Assembly (NCBI GenBank): GCA_903970565.1
Contig: CAJCJE010000652.1
Coordinates: 1 to 5,009, forward strand
Reading direction: 5' to 3'
From: Candidatus Melainabacteria bacterium
GTDB lineage: Bacteria > Actinomycetota > Actinomycetes > Mycobacteriales > Pseudonocardiaceae
DNA length: 5,009 nucleotides
In this document: positions 1 to 5,009 of the stretch, in pieces
Layout: every line of letters begins with the position of its first letter
Numbering within the stretch: position 1 is the stretch's first letter
Notes under the pieces: model-generated
Database searches by the model: none
Seen by the model: the letters and a program-made list of their open reading frames with translations, nothing else
What the model was told of the DNA's origin: nothing
Position numbers and translations under genes: made by a program

Positions 1-681
1 CGTGGTGTCTTGCTGGACCTCGACGACACCCTGTATCCGCAGGCGGACTTCCTTGATGCAGCCTGGGTCGCGGTGGCCGGCCAGGGCCGCCAGTTCGGCC
101 TGGACTCCGCCCGCCTGCTCGACGCGCTGCGCGCGGAAGCCGCCGCCGGCTCGGACCGGGGCGGCATCCTCGACCGCGCGCTGGCCGCGGTCGGCGCACC
201 GTCCCCACCGCCGGTCAGCTCGCTGCTCACCGCGTTCCGGTGCGCCTGTCCCGACCGGCTCACGCCCTACCCAGGAGTCCGCCAAGCCCTGGCCGACCTG
301 CGCGGGCGGGTGCCGATCGTGCTGGTCAGCGATGGTGAGATGGCCGGCCAGCAACGCAAACTGGCCGCGCTGGGCCTGGCGCAGTCGTTCGACGGCATCG
401 TGCTGAGCGATCAGTGGGGCCGCGACCACCGCAAGCCACATCCCCGGCCCTTCCGCGCCGCACTGGACCTGCTCGGAGTTGCCGCCCAGGACGCGGTGAT
501 GATCGGCGACCGACCGGACAAGGACATCGCCGGAGCGGCCGGCGTCGGCGTGCGTGCCGTCCGGGTCCGCACCGGGGAGTACGCCGACCGGCCGGACCAT
601 CCGGACACCTGGCGGCGGGCGGCCTCCTTCGCCGAGGCCGTGACCGACCTGATCCCGTTGTGCGGCCAGGAGGTCCACTGA
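1..681 (+). CDS. HAD-superfamily hydrolase, 5' end missing
   Basis: Predicted cytoplasmic phosphatase or dehalogenase-like hydrolase of the haloacid dehalogenase superfamily; the substrate cannot be told from sequence. Reading in frame from base 1 (226 codons before TGA), all four HAD motifs are visible. Motif I is LDLDDTLYP, with the putative nucleophile Asp6 and acid/base Asp8. Motif II is the Ser in VLVSDG (about residue 110). Motif III is the Lys in RKPHP (about 145). Motif IV is GDRPDKD (about 169-175). An alpha-helical cap of about 85 residues lies between motifs I and II, as in subfamily I (Gph-like) enzymes. A TTG at base 10 could be read as a start, but the codons before it (R-G-V-L) continue the hydrophobic strand that precedes motif I in this family. 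The true start is therefore probably just upstream of the window. The gene converges on the transporter operon with a 25-bp gap, so no functional link to it is implied. Confidence 0.9.
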   Translation, partial: RGVLLDLDDTLYPQADFLDAAWVAVAGQGRQFGLDSARLLDALRAEAAAGSDRGGILDRALAAVGAPSPPPVSSLLTAFRCACPDRLTPYPGVRQALADLRGRVPIVLVSDGEMAGQQRKLAALGLAQSFDGIVLSDQWGRDHRKPHPRPFRAALDLLGVAAQDAVMIGDRPDKDIAGAAGVGVRAVRVRTGEYADRPDHPDTWRRAASFAEAVTDLIPLCGQEVH

Positions 682-688
682 GCGTCCC

Positions 689-706
689 TCCCCGACGTAC
701 CGGGGA
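689..706. terminator. Candidate bidirectional hairpin between convergent genes
   Basis: TCCCCG at 689-694 pairs with CGGGGA at 701-706 around the six-base loop ACGTAC. The hairpin fills most of the gap between the hydrolase stop (679-681) and the transporter stop (707-709 on the minus strand). The stem is only six base pairs and no T-run follows on either strand, so it would be a weak or non-canonical terminator. Its position is the main argument. Confidence 0.4.
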
Positions 707-2002
707 CTACCAGAGGTCGACGGCGAACTGGACCAGTACGGTGAGCGAGAGGATCGCGACCGCGACCACGCTGATCGTGGCGACCGCCCGGAAGATCCGC
801 CCGTTCGCGGCCTCGCCCAGCACGCTGCGCCGGTTGGCGAGGACCAGGACATAGCTCAACAGGATCGGCGTGATCAGTCCATTGAGGATCTGCGCCTGCA
901 CCAGCAGGGTGATCAGGTTGCCGGGAATCAGGGCGATCGCGGCCCCGACGAACACCTGGCCGCTGAACAGGCCGAGGAACAGCGGCGCCTGCCGGAAGGA
1001 CTTGCTGACGCTGCGTTCCGCCCCGGTGGCCTCGCTGATGGCGTACGCGGTGGACAGCGGGACGACCGCGGCGGCCAGTGCGCTGGCGCCGAGCAGCCCG
1101 ATCGCGAACAGCTGGGTGGCGAAGCGCCCGGCGACCGGGGTCAACGCCTGGGCCGCCTGTTTCGCCGATTCCAGCGGCCCGCGAACCTTGATGGCGGCGG
1201 CGGTCGCGATGATGATGAACATGCTGATGACGTTGCAGAAGATCGACCCGGCGATGGTGTCGAGTTTCTCGCTCGGATAGTCCGCCGGCCCGATCCCCCG
1301 ATCGGCGACCGCGGCGGCGACGTAGAACTGCATGTACGGGGTGATCGTGGTGCCGATCAGGGCCACCACCAGCAACAGGAAGTCCTTGGTCAGCAGGAAG
1401 TGCGGGTACACCAGCTGCGCGCCGGCCTGCGCGAGGTCGGGGTGGCTGAGCAGCGCGCTGACCGGATAGGCGAAGAACACCAGGCTCAGCACCAGGAACA
1501 GGCGTTCGGCGTACTTGTAGGAGCCGAACACCACCAGCACCCAGATCGCGACCGCCGCGATCGGGATACTCACATAGCGCGAGACGTGCAGCAGTTCCAG
1601 TGCCGCGGCGATCCCGGCGAACTCCGAGACCACCAGTCCGACGTTGGCTACCACGAGCGCGAGCAGCGCGAACGCGGTGACCCGGATACTGAACTGCTCC
1701 CGGATCAGCGCACCGAGTCCCTCCCCGGTGTAGGCGCCCAGACGCGCGCACATCTCCTGCACCACAACCAGTGCGACGGTCACCAACACCATCGCGAACA
1801 GGGTGCGGTAGCCGTACTGGGCACCCGCGCTGGCATAGGTCGCGATGCCGCCCGCGTCGTTGCCCGCGTTCGCCGCGATGATGCCCGGCCCCATGAACGC
1901 CAACAGCAGCACCACCCGTCGCCGAAGCGAGGGACGAGGCCGGGGAGCAGGCGGCCCCTCGGTGGGCGCGGGCTGCACCGGCGCCCGCACCGGCTCGGTC
2001 AC
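707..2002 (-). CDS. Nramp/SLC11-family divalent metal transporter, NRMT-like (probably Mg2+)
   Basis: Integral membrane transporter of 431 residues with about 11 hydrophobic segments (first near 31-62, last near 405-427), the usual Nramp count. Family marks are the TM1 context GPGIIAANAGNDAGG (38-52), ARLGAYTGEGLGALIRE (86-102) and NRRSVLGE (390-397). Residues that bind metal in Mn/Fe Nramps differ: DPGN reads DAGG (49-52) and the TM6 MPH reads TPY (221-223). In TM3 the Asp of the TDLAE motif aligns with Val124 while the Glu (Glu127) is kept. Loss of the soft Met ligand and of the Asn is the pattern I recall for Nramp-related magnesium transporters, so Mg2+ is the favoured substrate; this is inference. 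The N-terminus (1-29) is Pro/Arg-rich and cytosolic. The GTG start at 2002 was chosen because it overlaps the upstream stop as GTGA, indicating translational coupling. A frame open to 2191 exists, but it only reads through the neighbour in another frame. No strong Shine-Dalgarno precedes the GTG. Confidence 0.9.
   Translation of the reverse strand: MTEPVRAPVQPAPTEGPPAPRPRPSLRRRVVLLLAFMGPGIIAANAGNDAGGIATYASAGAQYGYRTLFAMVLVTVALVVVQEMCARLGAYTGEGLGALIREQFSIRVTAFALLALVVANVGLVVSEFAGIAAALELLHVSRYVSIPIAAVAIWVLVVFGSYKYAERLFLVLSLVFFAYPVSALLSHPDLAQAGAQLVYPHFLLTKDFLLLVVALIGTTITPYMQFYVAAAVADRGIGPADYPSEKLDTIAGSIFCNVISMFIIIATAAAIKVRGPLESAKQAAQALTPVAGRFATQLFAIGLLGASALAAAVVPLSTAYAISEATGAERSVSKSFRQAPLFLGLFSGQVFVGAAIALIPGNLITLLVQAQILNGLITPILLSYVLVLANRRSVLGEAANGRIFRAVATISVVAVAILSLTVLVQFAVDLW
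1999..2002 (-). other. GTGA stop/start overlap of the two-gene operon
   Basis: On the minus strand the bases GTGA contain both the GTG start of the transporter and the TGA stop of the sensor protein. Such 4-bp overlaps are typical of translational coupling and of gene products made in step. This decides the transporter start and supports co-transcription. Confidence 0.85.
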
Positions 2003-3345
2003 GATCGCCGCCGCCGGGGAAAGTGGAACCGGACACGTTCGGGCAGCAGCGCGTCCAGCACGTCGTCGGCCAGAATCCGCCCCAGCGGGCGCTGCTGTTC
2101 GTCGACCACCACCACCGAGCCGTGCCGCGACTCCACCAGCCGTTGCGCGATCTGCGCCGGTTTCGTCTCCGGCGCCACGGTGACCGGCCACGGCGGACCG
2201 ATCAGTTCGTGCACGGTGAGATCGGCATCGGCCAGGAACAGTTCGGTCATCGTCAGGTCGTCGAGCAACCGGCCGTCATCGTCGACCACGACCACCCCGG
2301 CCAGATCCTCGTCATGCTCGCGATGTGCCCGCAACCGCTCCCGGACCCGCGCGATCGGTTCCGGTGGGGTGGCCACCATCAGCAACGTCGTCATGACTCC
2401 GCCGGCCGTGCGCTCGCCGTAGCCGAGCAGCAGTGCCAGCCGCGCGCTGGCCTCGACCGGTATCGCGGCCAACAGGGTGGCCTGTTCGTCGGTGCCCAGT
2501 TCCCGCAGACCGTCGGCGGCCTCGTCCGGTTCCATCCGGCTCAGCAGCCGCGCGGCGTCGGCCGTGTCGGACTCCCGCAGCAGGCGGACCAACTCCTCCC
2601 GCTGCATCTCCTCCAGCGCGTCCGCCGCCTGTTCCGGAGACAGCGCCGCGAGCAGTTCGCGACGTTCGGCCCGGCCGAGATCCTCCAGCAGGTCGGCCAG
2701 CTCACCGGGACGCAGGCGGCGCAGACCCCGTTCGGAGGCCTGCAAGGTGCCGCCCGGACCGCGCTGGGAACCGAAGCTGGTGATGCTCGCCCAGTCGATG
2801 ACCTTGTCGGGCGTCGGCCGGCTGCGCAGCCGCGCCGGCCCGAGACGGCGCAGAATGCTGCCGAACCCGACGTCGACCCCCACCAACTGCACCACGTCCG
2901 CCACGCGAGCCAGATACAGGTCCGACGCCCGGACCACGCGCGCGCCATCGGTGTCGACCAGCTGGTGATCGACCACGTCCCGAGCCAGTTCGACCTCACC
3001 GTGGCGCCGGACGAACTCGCGCAGATCCACCTTGGCGGTGCGCAACCGGATCAGGCCGTGCCGGAACTCCTCGACCGCCTCGATCGGCAACCAGGCCCGC
3101 CGCCGGCCGACCCGTACCAGTACACCGGTCACCGGCGGATAGGGCCGGTCACCGTCCCAACGGGCCACCACGTCGACCACCCGGCCGATCTCACCGTCGG
3201 CCTGGTCCAGTACCGGCCGGCCGATCAGACCGGCCAGGCTGACCAACGCACTCCGGACATGGCGCAGCGCCGTCAACCGCTCGCCGCGCTGTTCGTAACG
3301 GGACCGCAGCGCGGACACCGTCGGAACCGAGTCACGCGGGGCCAT
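1999..3345 (-). CDS. Soluble MgtE-N / CBS-pair protein with PRC-barrel-like N-terminus
   Basis: Predicted cytosolic sensor or regulator of 448 residues with no membrane segment. Order of parts: a basic N-terminal helix (about 10-35); a PRC-barrel-like region (about 37-110, e.g. LIGRPVLDQADGEIGRVVDV) with a second related stretch (about 117-165); an MgtE N-terminal superhelical domain (about 210-313) of repeated LxxLxPxxAAxxLExM-type helices ending in LLGYGERTAGGVMTT, close to the LLxYPEDSAGxLMTT segment of MgtE; two CBS motifs (about 317-375 and 380-435); and a polybasic tail ending PRRRRS. In MgtE magnesium channels the N and CBS domains bind Mg2+ and close the pore. Here the pore domain is absent and the next gene, overlapping by 4 bp, encodes an Nramp-fold transporter. 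I infer that this protein senses Mg2+ or a nucleotide and controls that transporter. The ATG has GGAGG five bases upstream. The name 'magnesium transporter' often given to such proteins would be misleading. Confidence 0.9.
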   Translation of the reverse strand: MAPRDSVPTVSALRSRYEQRGERLTALRHVRSALVSLAGLIGRPVLDQADGEIGRVVDVVARWDGDRPYPPVTGVLVRVGRRRAWLPIEAVEEFRHGLIRLRTAKVDLREFVRRHGEVELARDVVDHQLVDTDGARVVRASDLYLARVADVVQLVGVDVGFGSILRRLGPARLRSRPTPDKVIDWASITSFGSQRGPGGTLQASERGLRRLRPGELADLLEDLGRAERRELLAALSPEQAADALEEMQREELVRLLRESDTADAARLLSRMEPDEAADGLRELGTDEQATLLAAIPVEASARLALLLGYGERTAGGVMTTLLMVATPPEPIARVRERLRAHREHDEDLAGVVVVDDDGRLLDDLTMTELFLADADLTVHELIGPPWPVTVAPETKPAQIAQRLVESRHGSVVVVDEQQRPLGRILADDVLDALLPERVRFHFPRRRRS

Positions 3346-3350
3346 GAACG

Positions 3351-3355
3351 CCTCC
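3351..3355 (-). promoter_or_regulatory. Shine-Dalgarno of the MgtE-N/CBS gene
   Basis: GGAGG on the minus strand lies five bases before the ATG at 3343-3345, close to ideal spacing. It is the right arm of the outer pairing in the leader hairpin described separately, so its accessibility may be regulated. Confidence 0.8.
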
Positions 3356-3410
3356 GAATCAGCGAGCGAGAATCACCTCGGGAGTGGGCACGCCCGAGGA
3401 TCGCTGGAGG
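3351..3410 (-). promoter_or_regulatory. Candidate SD-sequestering leader hairpin of the transporter operon
   Basis: Read on the minus strand, three nested pairings are visible. CCTCC (3410-3406) can pair with the Shine-Dalgarno GGAGG (3355-3351). AGCGA (3405-3401) can pair with TCGCT (3365-3361, or the shifted copy 3369-3365). CCTCGGG (3399-3393) can pair with CCCGAGG (3382-3376) around a 10-base loop. In all 17 base pairs can form, with internal bulges, and the outermost ones hide the ribosome site. The inner 7-bp stem is the strongest part. I see no match to the M-box (ykoK) magnesium riboswitch. Control by Mg2+, temperature or leader translation is speculation. The element is well supported as complementarity and weakly as a regulator. 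Confidence 0.45.
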
Positions 3411-3698
3411 AGACGCCGACGCACATTCGACGAGAGGGTGTGAGCCGGTCGCGTCAGGGGTCCTCGTAGCCTTCGGGTACACCGTGTGAGCGGCGGAGAA
3501 GCACAAGGTCCGGGGCAATTCCCGACGCGCTGCGGTCGGGGCAAGTGTGGCACGGACCGACGGCGAAAGATACTCGACGACCCGACCACGACCGGCTCGT
3601 CCCGGTGCCGGTGCGCCGCGCTCCGGGCCCCTCTCACGGGCAGCCGTCCTGGCCGGGGGAAGATCGGATCGGCATCGATTTTCTCGGCACGCGCGCGG

Positions 3699-3705
3699 GA
3701 GGAGA
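3699..3705 (+). promoter_or_regulatory. Ribosome binding site deciding the SDR start
   Basis: The purine run GAGGAGA, within GGGAGGAGAC, ends a few bases before the ATG at 3710. This favours that ATG over an in-frame GTG at 3545, which would add 55 residues unrelated to the SDR fold. Confidence 0.75.
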
Positions 3706-3709
3706 CATC

Positions 3710-4453
3710 ATGGATCTCGGTCTGGCCGATCGGGTGTACCTGGTCACCGGAGGAAGCAAGGGCCTGGGGTTCGCGACCGCGCGGGCGCTGGTCGGCGACG
3801 GTGCGCGGGTGGTGCTGTCCTCCCGTTCGCAGGACAACGTCGACGCGGCAGTGGCCGAACTGGGCGAGGGCGCGATCGGGGTGGCCGGGGACAACGCCGA
3901 CAGCGGTCTGGCCGAGCGGATGGTCGCCGCGGCGAGGACGCGGTTCGGCCGGATCGACGGTCTGCTGATCAGTGTCGGTGGGCCGCCGCCCGGTGGGGTG
4001 CTGGAGACCGGTGAGCAAGCCTGGCAGGACGCCTTCTCCTCGGTGTTCCTCGGCACCCTCCGGTTGGTTCGCCGGGTGTCCGACGAGCTGACCGAGGGCG
4101 GCGCGATCGGCCTGGTGCTGGGCACCTCGGTGCGTGAACCATTCCCGAACCTGGCGATCTCCAACGGACTTCGCCCCGGTCTCGCGATGGTCGGCAAGAC
4201 CGTGGCCAAGGAACTCGGCGCGCGTGGCATCCGAGTGGTGAGCCTGTTGCCGGGCGCGGTCAACACCGAGCGCACCGCCCAGATCCTGACGAATCCGAGC
4301 GCTCTCGCCGAGCGCGAGGCCATGATTCCGTTGCGCCGGATCGCCGAACCCGAGGAGTTCGGCCGGGTGGCCGCGTTCGCGCTGTCGCCGGCCGCCTCCT
4401 ACCTGACCGGCTGCGTGATCACCGTCGACGGCGGCGCGACCACCACCCTGTAG
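3710..4453 (+). CDS. Atypical SDR-family oxidoreductase (GGPPPG type)
   Basis: Cytoplasmic Rossmann-fold protein of 247 residues, the normal length for a classical short-chain dehydrogenase/reductase. The dinucleotide site TGGSKGLG (13-20) is intact. Arg39 after strand 2 (SSRSQ) suggests a preference for NADP(H). The usual NNAG motif is replaced by SVGGPPPGG (88-96). Ser140 (GTS) matches the catalytic serine. Where classical members have YxxxK, this protein has S151-N-G-L-R155, so both the catalytic Tyr and Lys are missing. The post-catalytic PGAVNTER (181-188) and the C-terminal TGCVITVDGG (233-242) are typical. Proteins like this are often labelled 3-oxoacyl-ACP reductase (FabG-like), a name the missing residues do not support. 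The substrate is unknown. The gene is divergent from the Mg-type operon and is followed by degenerate DNA, so context gives no pathway. Confidence 0.9.
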   Translation: MDLGLADRVYLVTGGSKGLGFATARALVGDGARVVLSSRSQDNVDAAVAELGEGAIGVAGDNADSGLAERMVAAARTRFGRIDGLLISVGGPPPGGVLETGEQAWQDAFSSVFLGTLRLVRRVSDELTEGGAIGLVLGTSVREPFPNLAISNGLRPGLAMVGKTVAKELGARGIRVVSLLPGAVNTERTAQILTNPSALAEREAMIPLRRIAEPEEFGRVAAFALSPAASYLTGCVITVDGGATTTL

Positions 4454-4505
4454 CGCCGCTGACCTTGACGAACACCACCAGGTCACGCCCGAGTCCGCCG
4501 AGGCA

Positions 4506-4523
4506 TCGGCGTCGTAGCGCCGA
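4506..4523 (+). terminator. Weak candidate hairpin after the SDR gene
   Basis: TCGGCG (4506-4511) pairs with CGCCGA (4518-4523) around the loop TCGTAG, 52 bases after the SDR stop. There is no T-run, so a rho-independent terminator is not established. The rest of 4454-4569 shows nothing I can identify. Confidence 0.25.
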
Positions 4524-4569
4524 CATCGGACGGATCGCGCCGGTGTGCGCGGGGCGGTCCTGGGGTGGG

Positions 4570-4737
4570 TCAGGCGGAGGTGGTGAACACGATGCGCCGG
4601 CCGGGCTCGGTCGGCGCGCTCCACGCGGTTTCGACCTCGGCCGGCGGCACCAGCCGCCGTGGGTCGCGGACGGCGGCGACGACGTGGGCGGCGCCGAGGT
4701 GCCGGGCGATCTGCACGGCCATCTGTCCGGTGGTGCA
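4570..4737 (-). pseudogene. Remnant of a zinc-type (MDR) alcohol dehydrogenase, internally deleted
   Basis: Read on the minus strand from about 4734, TTGQMAVQIARHLGAAHVV followed by AAVRDPRRL matches the NAD(P)-binding part of medium-chain dehydrogenases (the segment after GATG). The frame then passes straight into VPPAEVETAW and ends SAPTEPGRRIVFTTSA before TGA, which resembles the C-terminus of the same family (VPLAEVExAW...PGRRxVF). About 100 or more residues that should lie between the two, and the N-terminal catalytic domain, are missing. An internal deletion near base 4650 plus 5' truncation explains this. The frame stays open, so the decay may be fairly recent, but no start or ribosome site is evident. 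Homology is by eye. Confidence 0.6.
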
Positions 4738-4831
4738 CCGCGTGTACCCGCTGACCGACGTCGCCGCCGCGCACGAGGCGTTCGAGCGCGGCGGCGTCCC
4801 GGGCAAGCACGTGCTCGCCGTCACCGGCTGA
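4727..4831 (+). pseudogene. C-terminal remnant of a quinone oxidoreductase-like MDR protein
   Basis: The plus-strand frame PVVHRVYPLTDVAAAHE continued by AFERGGVPGKHVLAVTG and TGA reads as the last ~34 residues of an NADPH:quinone oxidoreductase/zinc-type alcohol dehydrogenase (usual pattern: VVxRVYPLxEAAEAHxxLExGxxxGKxVLxV). Upstream of about 4727 the frame loses all resemblance, because that DNA belongs to the oppositely oriented remnant at 4570-4737. It has neither Rossmann nor catalytic domain and cannot be a working enzyme. The two remnants meet head to head at the palindrome GGTGCACC (4732-4739). Confidence 0.65.
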
Positions 4832-4876
4832 GGCGCGAAGCGTGCCTGTTGTGTCTACTGTGGACTGTCGATCCGG

Positions 4877-5008
4877 TCAGGACCCGGAGAACTGGCCTGG
4901 GCTGCGGCCAGGACCGGACGGTCCCCGGTAGGCCTGTGCGATGTCCAGCCAGGCGTTGGCTTCGCTGCCCTCGGCGGTGATCGCGAGGTCGTCGCGGTGC
5001 CGGCGGCG
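4877..5008 (-). CDS. C-terminal end of an unrecognised protein (runs off the window)
   Basis: The minus-strand frame entering from the right edge gives 43 codons and then TGA at 4879-4877. It begins RRRHRDDLAITAEGSEANAW, continues LDIAQAYRG, and ends in a Gly/Ser/Pro-rich tail (PGRSPGQFSGS). The first 29 residues have balanced, helix-compatible composition and mostly G/C third positions, as expected of coding DNA; the tail is less convincing. I do not recognise the family. No start is visible, so this is at most the last part of a gene beginning beyond base 5009. It could also be a chance frame in intergenic DNA. The gap 4832-4876 shows nothing identifiable. Confidence 0.4.
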   Translation of the reverse strand, partial: RRRHRDDLAITAEGSEANAWLDIAQAYRGPSGPGRSPGQFSGS

Positions 5009-5009
5009 T

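Larger units (their letters stand above)
3346..3709. other. Divergent intergenic region between transporter operon and SDR gene
   Basis: This gap of about 364 bp must hold the promoters of both divergent units. I see no convincing -35/-10 pair; GATACT at 3569-3574 is a poor plus-strand -10 candidate without a matching -35. Besides the leader hairpin there is a small stem with a UUCG tetraloop (3466-3480, plus-strand sense), a 6-bp stem CCCGAC/GTCGGG (3521-3540), and two copies each of GTGTGAGC (3438-3445, 3484-3491) and CGGGGCAA (3511-3518, 3537-3544). No gene is supported here: open frames crossing it lack ribosome sites and recognisable protein content. Confidence 0.6.

Noticed and set aside
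411..2036. Long open minus-strand frame (541 codons) overlapping the transporter and the hydrolase
   Set aside because: It is the shifted frame of the transporter: Arg/Gly/Ala-rich, no domains, no membrane segments. It is a typical high-GC shadow.
2003..2191. Upstream extension of the transporter to base 2191
   Set aside because: The extra 63 residues are an out-of-frame reading of the CBS region. The GTG at 2002 with the GTGA overlap is a better start.
2023..3489. Long open plus-strand frame (488 codons) antisense to the MgtE-N/CBS gene
   Set aside because: Gln/Arg/His/Pro-rich antisense translation without recognisable motifs, while the opposite strand has clear domains and a good ribosome site.
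3346..3500. M-box (ykoK) magnesium riboswitch in the leader of the Mg-type operon
   Set aside because: I looked for its conserved segments (such as the GGTGAGGCTCCT-like and AGACGCCAATGGGT-like cores) and found none. A covariance-model search would settle it.
3545..3709. Extended SDR start at 3545
   Set aside because: The extra residues are Arg/Pro-rich, have no SDR character and no ribosome site. The ATG at 3710 has a strong purine run before it and gives the normal SDR length.
3359..4810. Long open minus-strand frame (483 codons) antisense to the SDR gene
   Set aside because: Low-complexity antisense of a gene with complete SDR motifs; it also runs across the intergenic region and both remnants.
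1..5009. CRISPR arrays, tRNA or rRNA genes, insertion sequences with transposase
   Set aside because: No regularly spaced repeats, no tRNA cloverleaf ending, no rRNA-like stretch and no transposase motifs were seen on either strand.

Overview
The window is very GC-rich, with almost exclusively G/C third codon positions, GTG starts and tightly packed genes. This points to an actinomycete; a Nocardia/Rhodococcus/Pseudonocardia-type chromosome is my inference, and nothing in the window fixes the genus.

Layout from left to right: (1) the 3' part of a HAD-superfamily hydrolase on the plus strand, whose start lies before the window; (2) a 25-bp convergent gap holding a short GC hairpin; (3) a two-gene minus-strand operon. 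Its promoter-proximal gene encodes a soluble protein with PRC-barrel-like, MgtE-N and paired CBS regions. Its second gene encodes an Nramp/SLC11-fold membrane transporter. The two overlap by 4 bp (GTGA) and are probably translationally coupled; (4) a ~364-bp divergent intergenic region. Its minus-strand leader can fold the operon's Shine-Dalgarno sequence into a nested hairpin; (5) a plus-strand short-chain dehydrogenase/reductase (SDR) of the atypical GGPPPG type that lacks the usual YxxxK catalytic pair; (6) a degenerate stretch with two head-to-head remnants of medium-chain (zinc-type/quinone oxidoreductase-like) alcohol dehydrogenases; (7) the apparent C-terminal end of an unrecognised minus-strand protein running off the right edge.

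The most interesting unit is the Mg-sensor-like protein plus transporter pair. The transporter has the Nramp scaffold, but the metal-site motif DPGN reads DAGG and the TM6 MPH motif reads TPY. By hand alignment it also lacks the TM3 aspartate of the proton-coupled members. These changes fit the Nramp-related magnesium transporters (NRMT) better than Mn/Fe transporters. Its partner carries the cytosolic sensor modules of the Mg channel MgtE without the channel. Together they suggest a two-protein Mg2+ uptake and sensing system in which the MgtE sensor has been detached from its own pore and paired with a different one. A leader hairpin hiding the ribosome site could add expression control. The sequence shows the motifs, the overlap and the complementarity; the function is inference.
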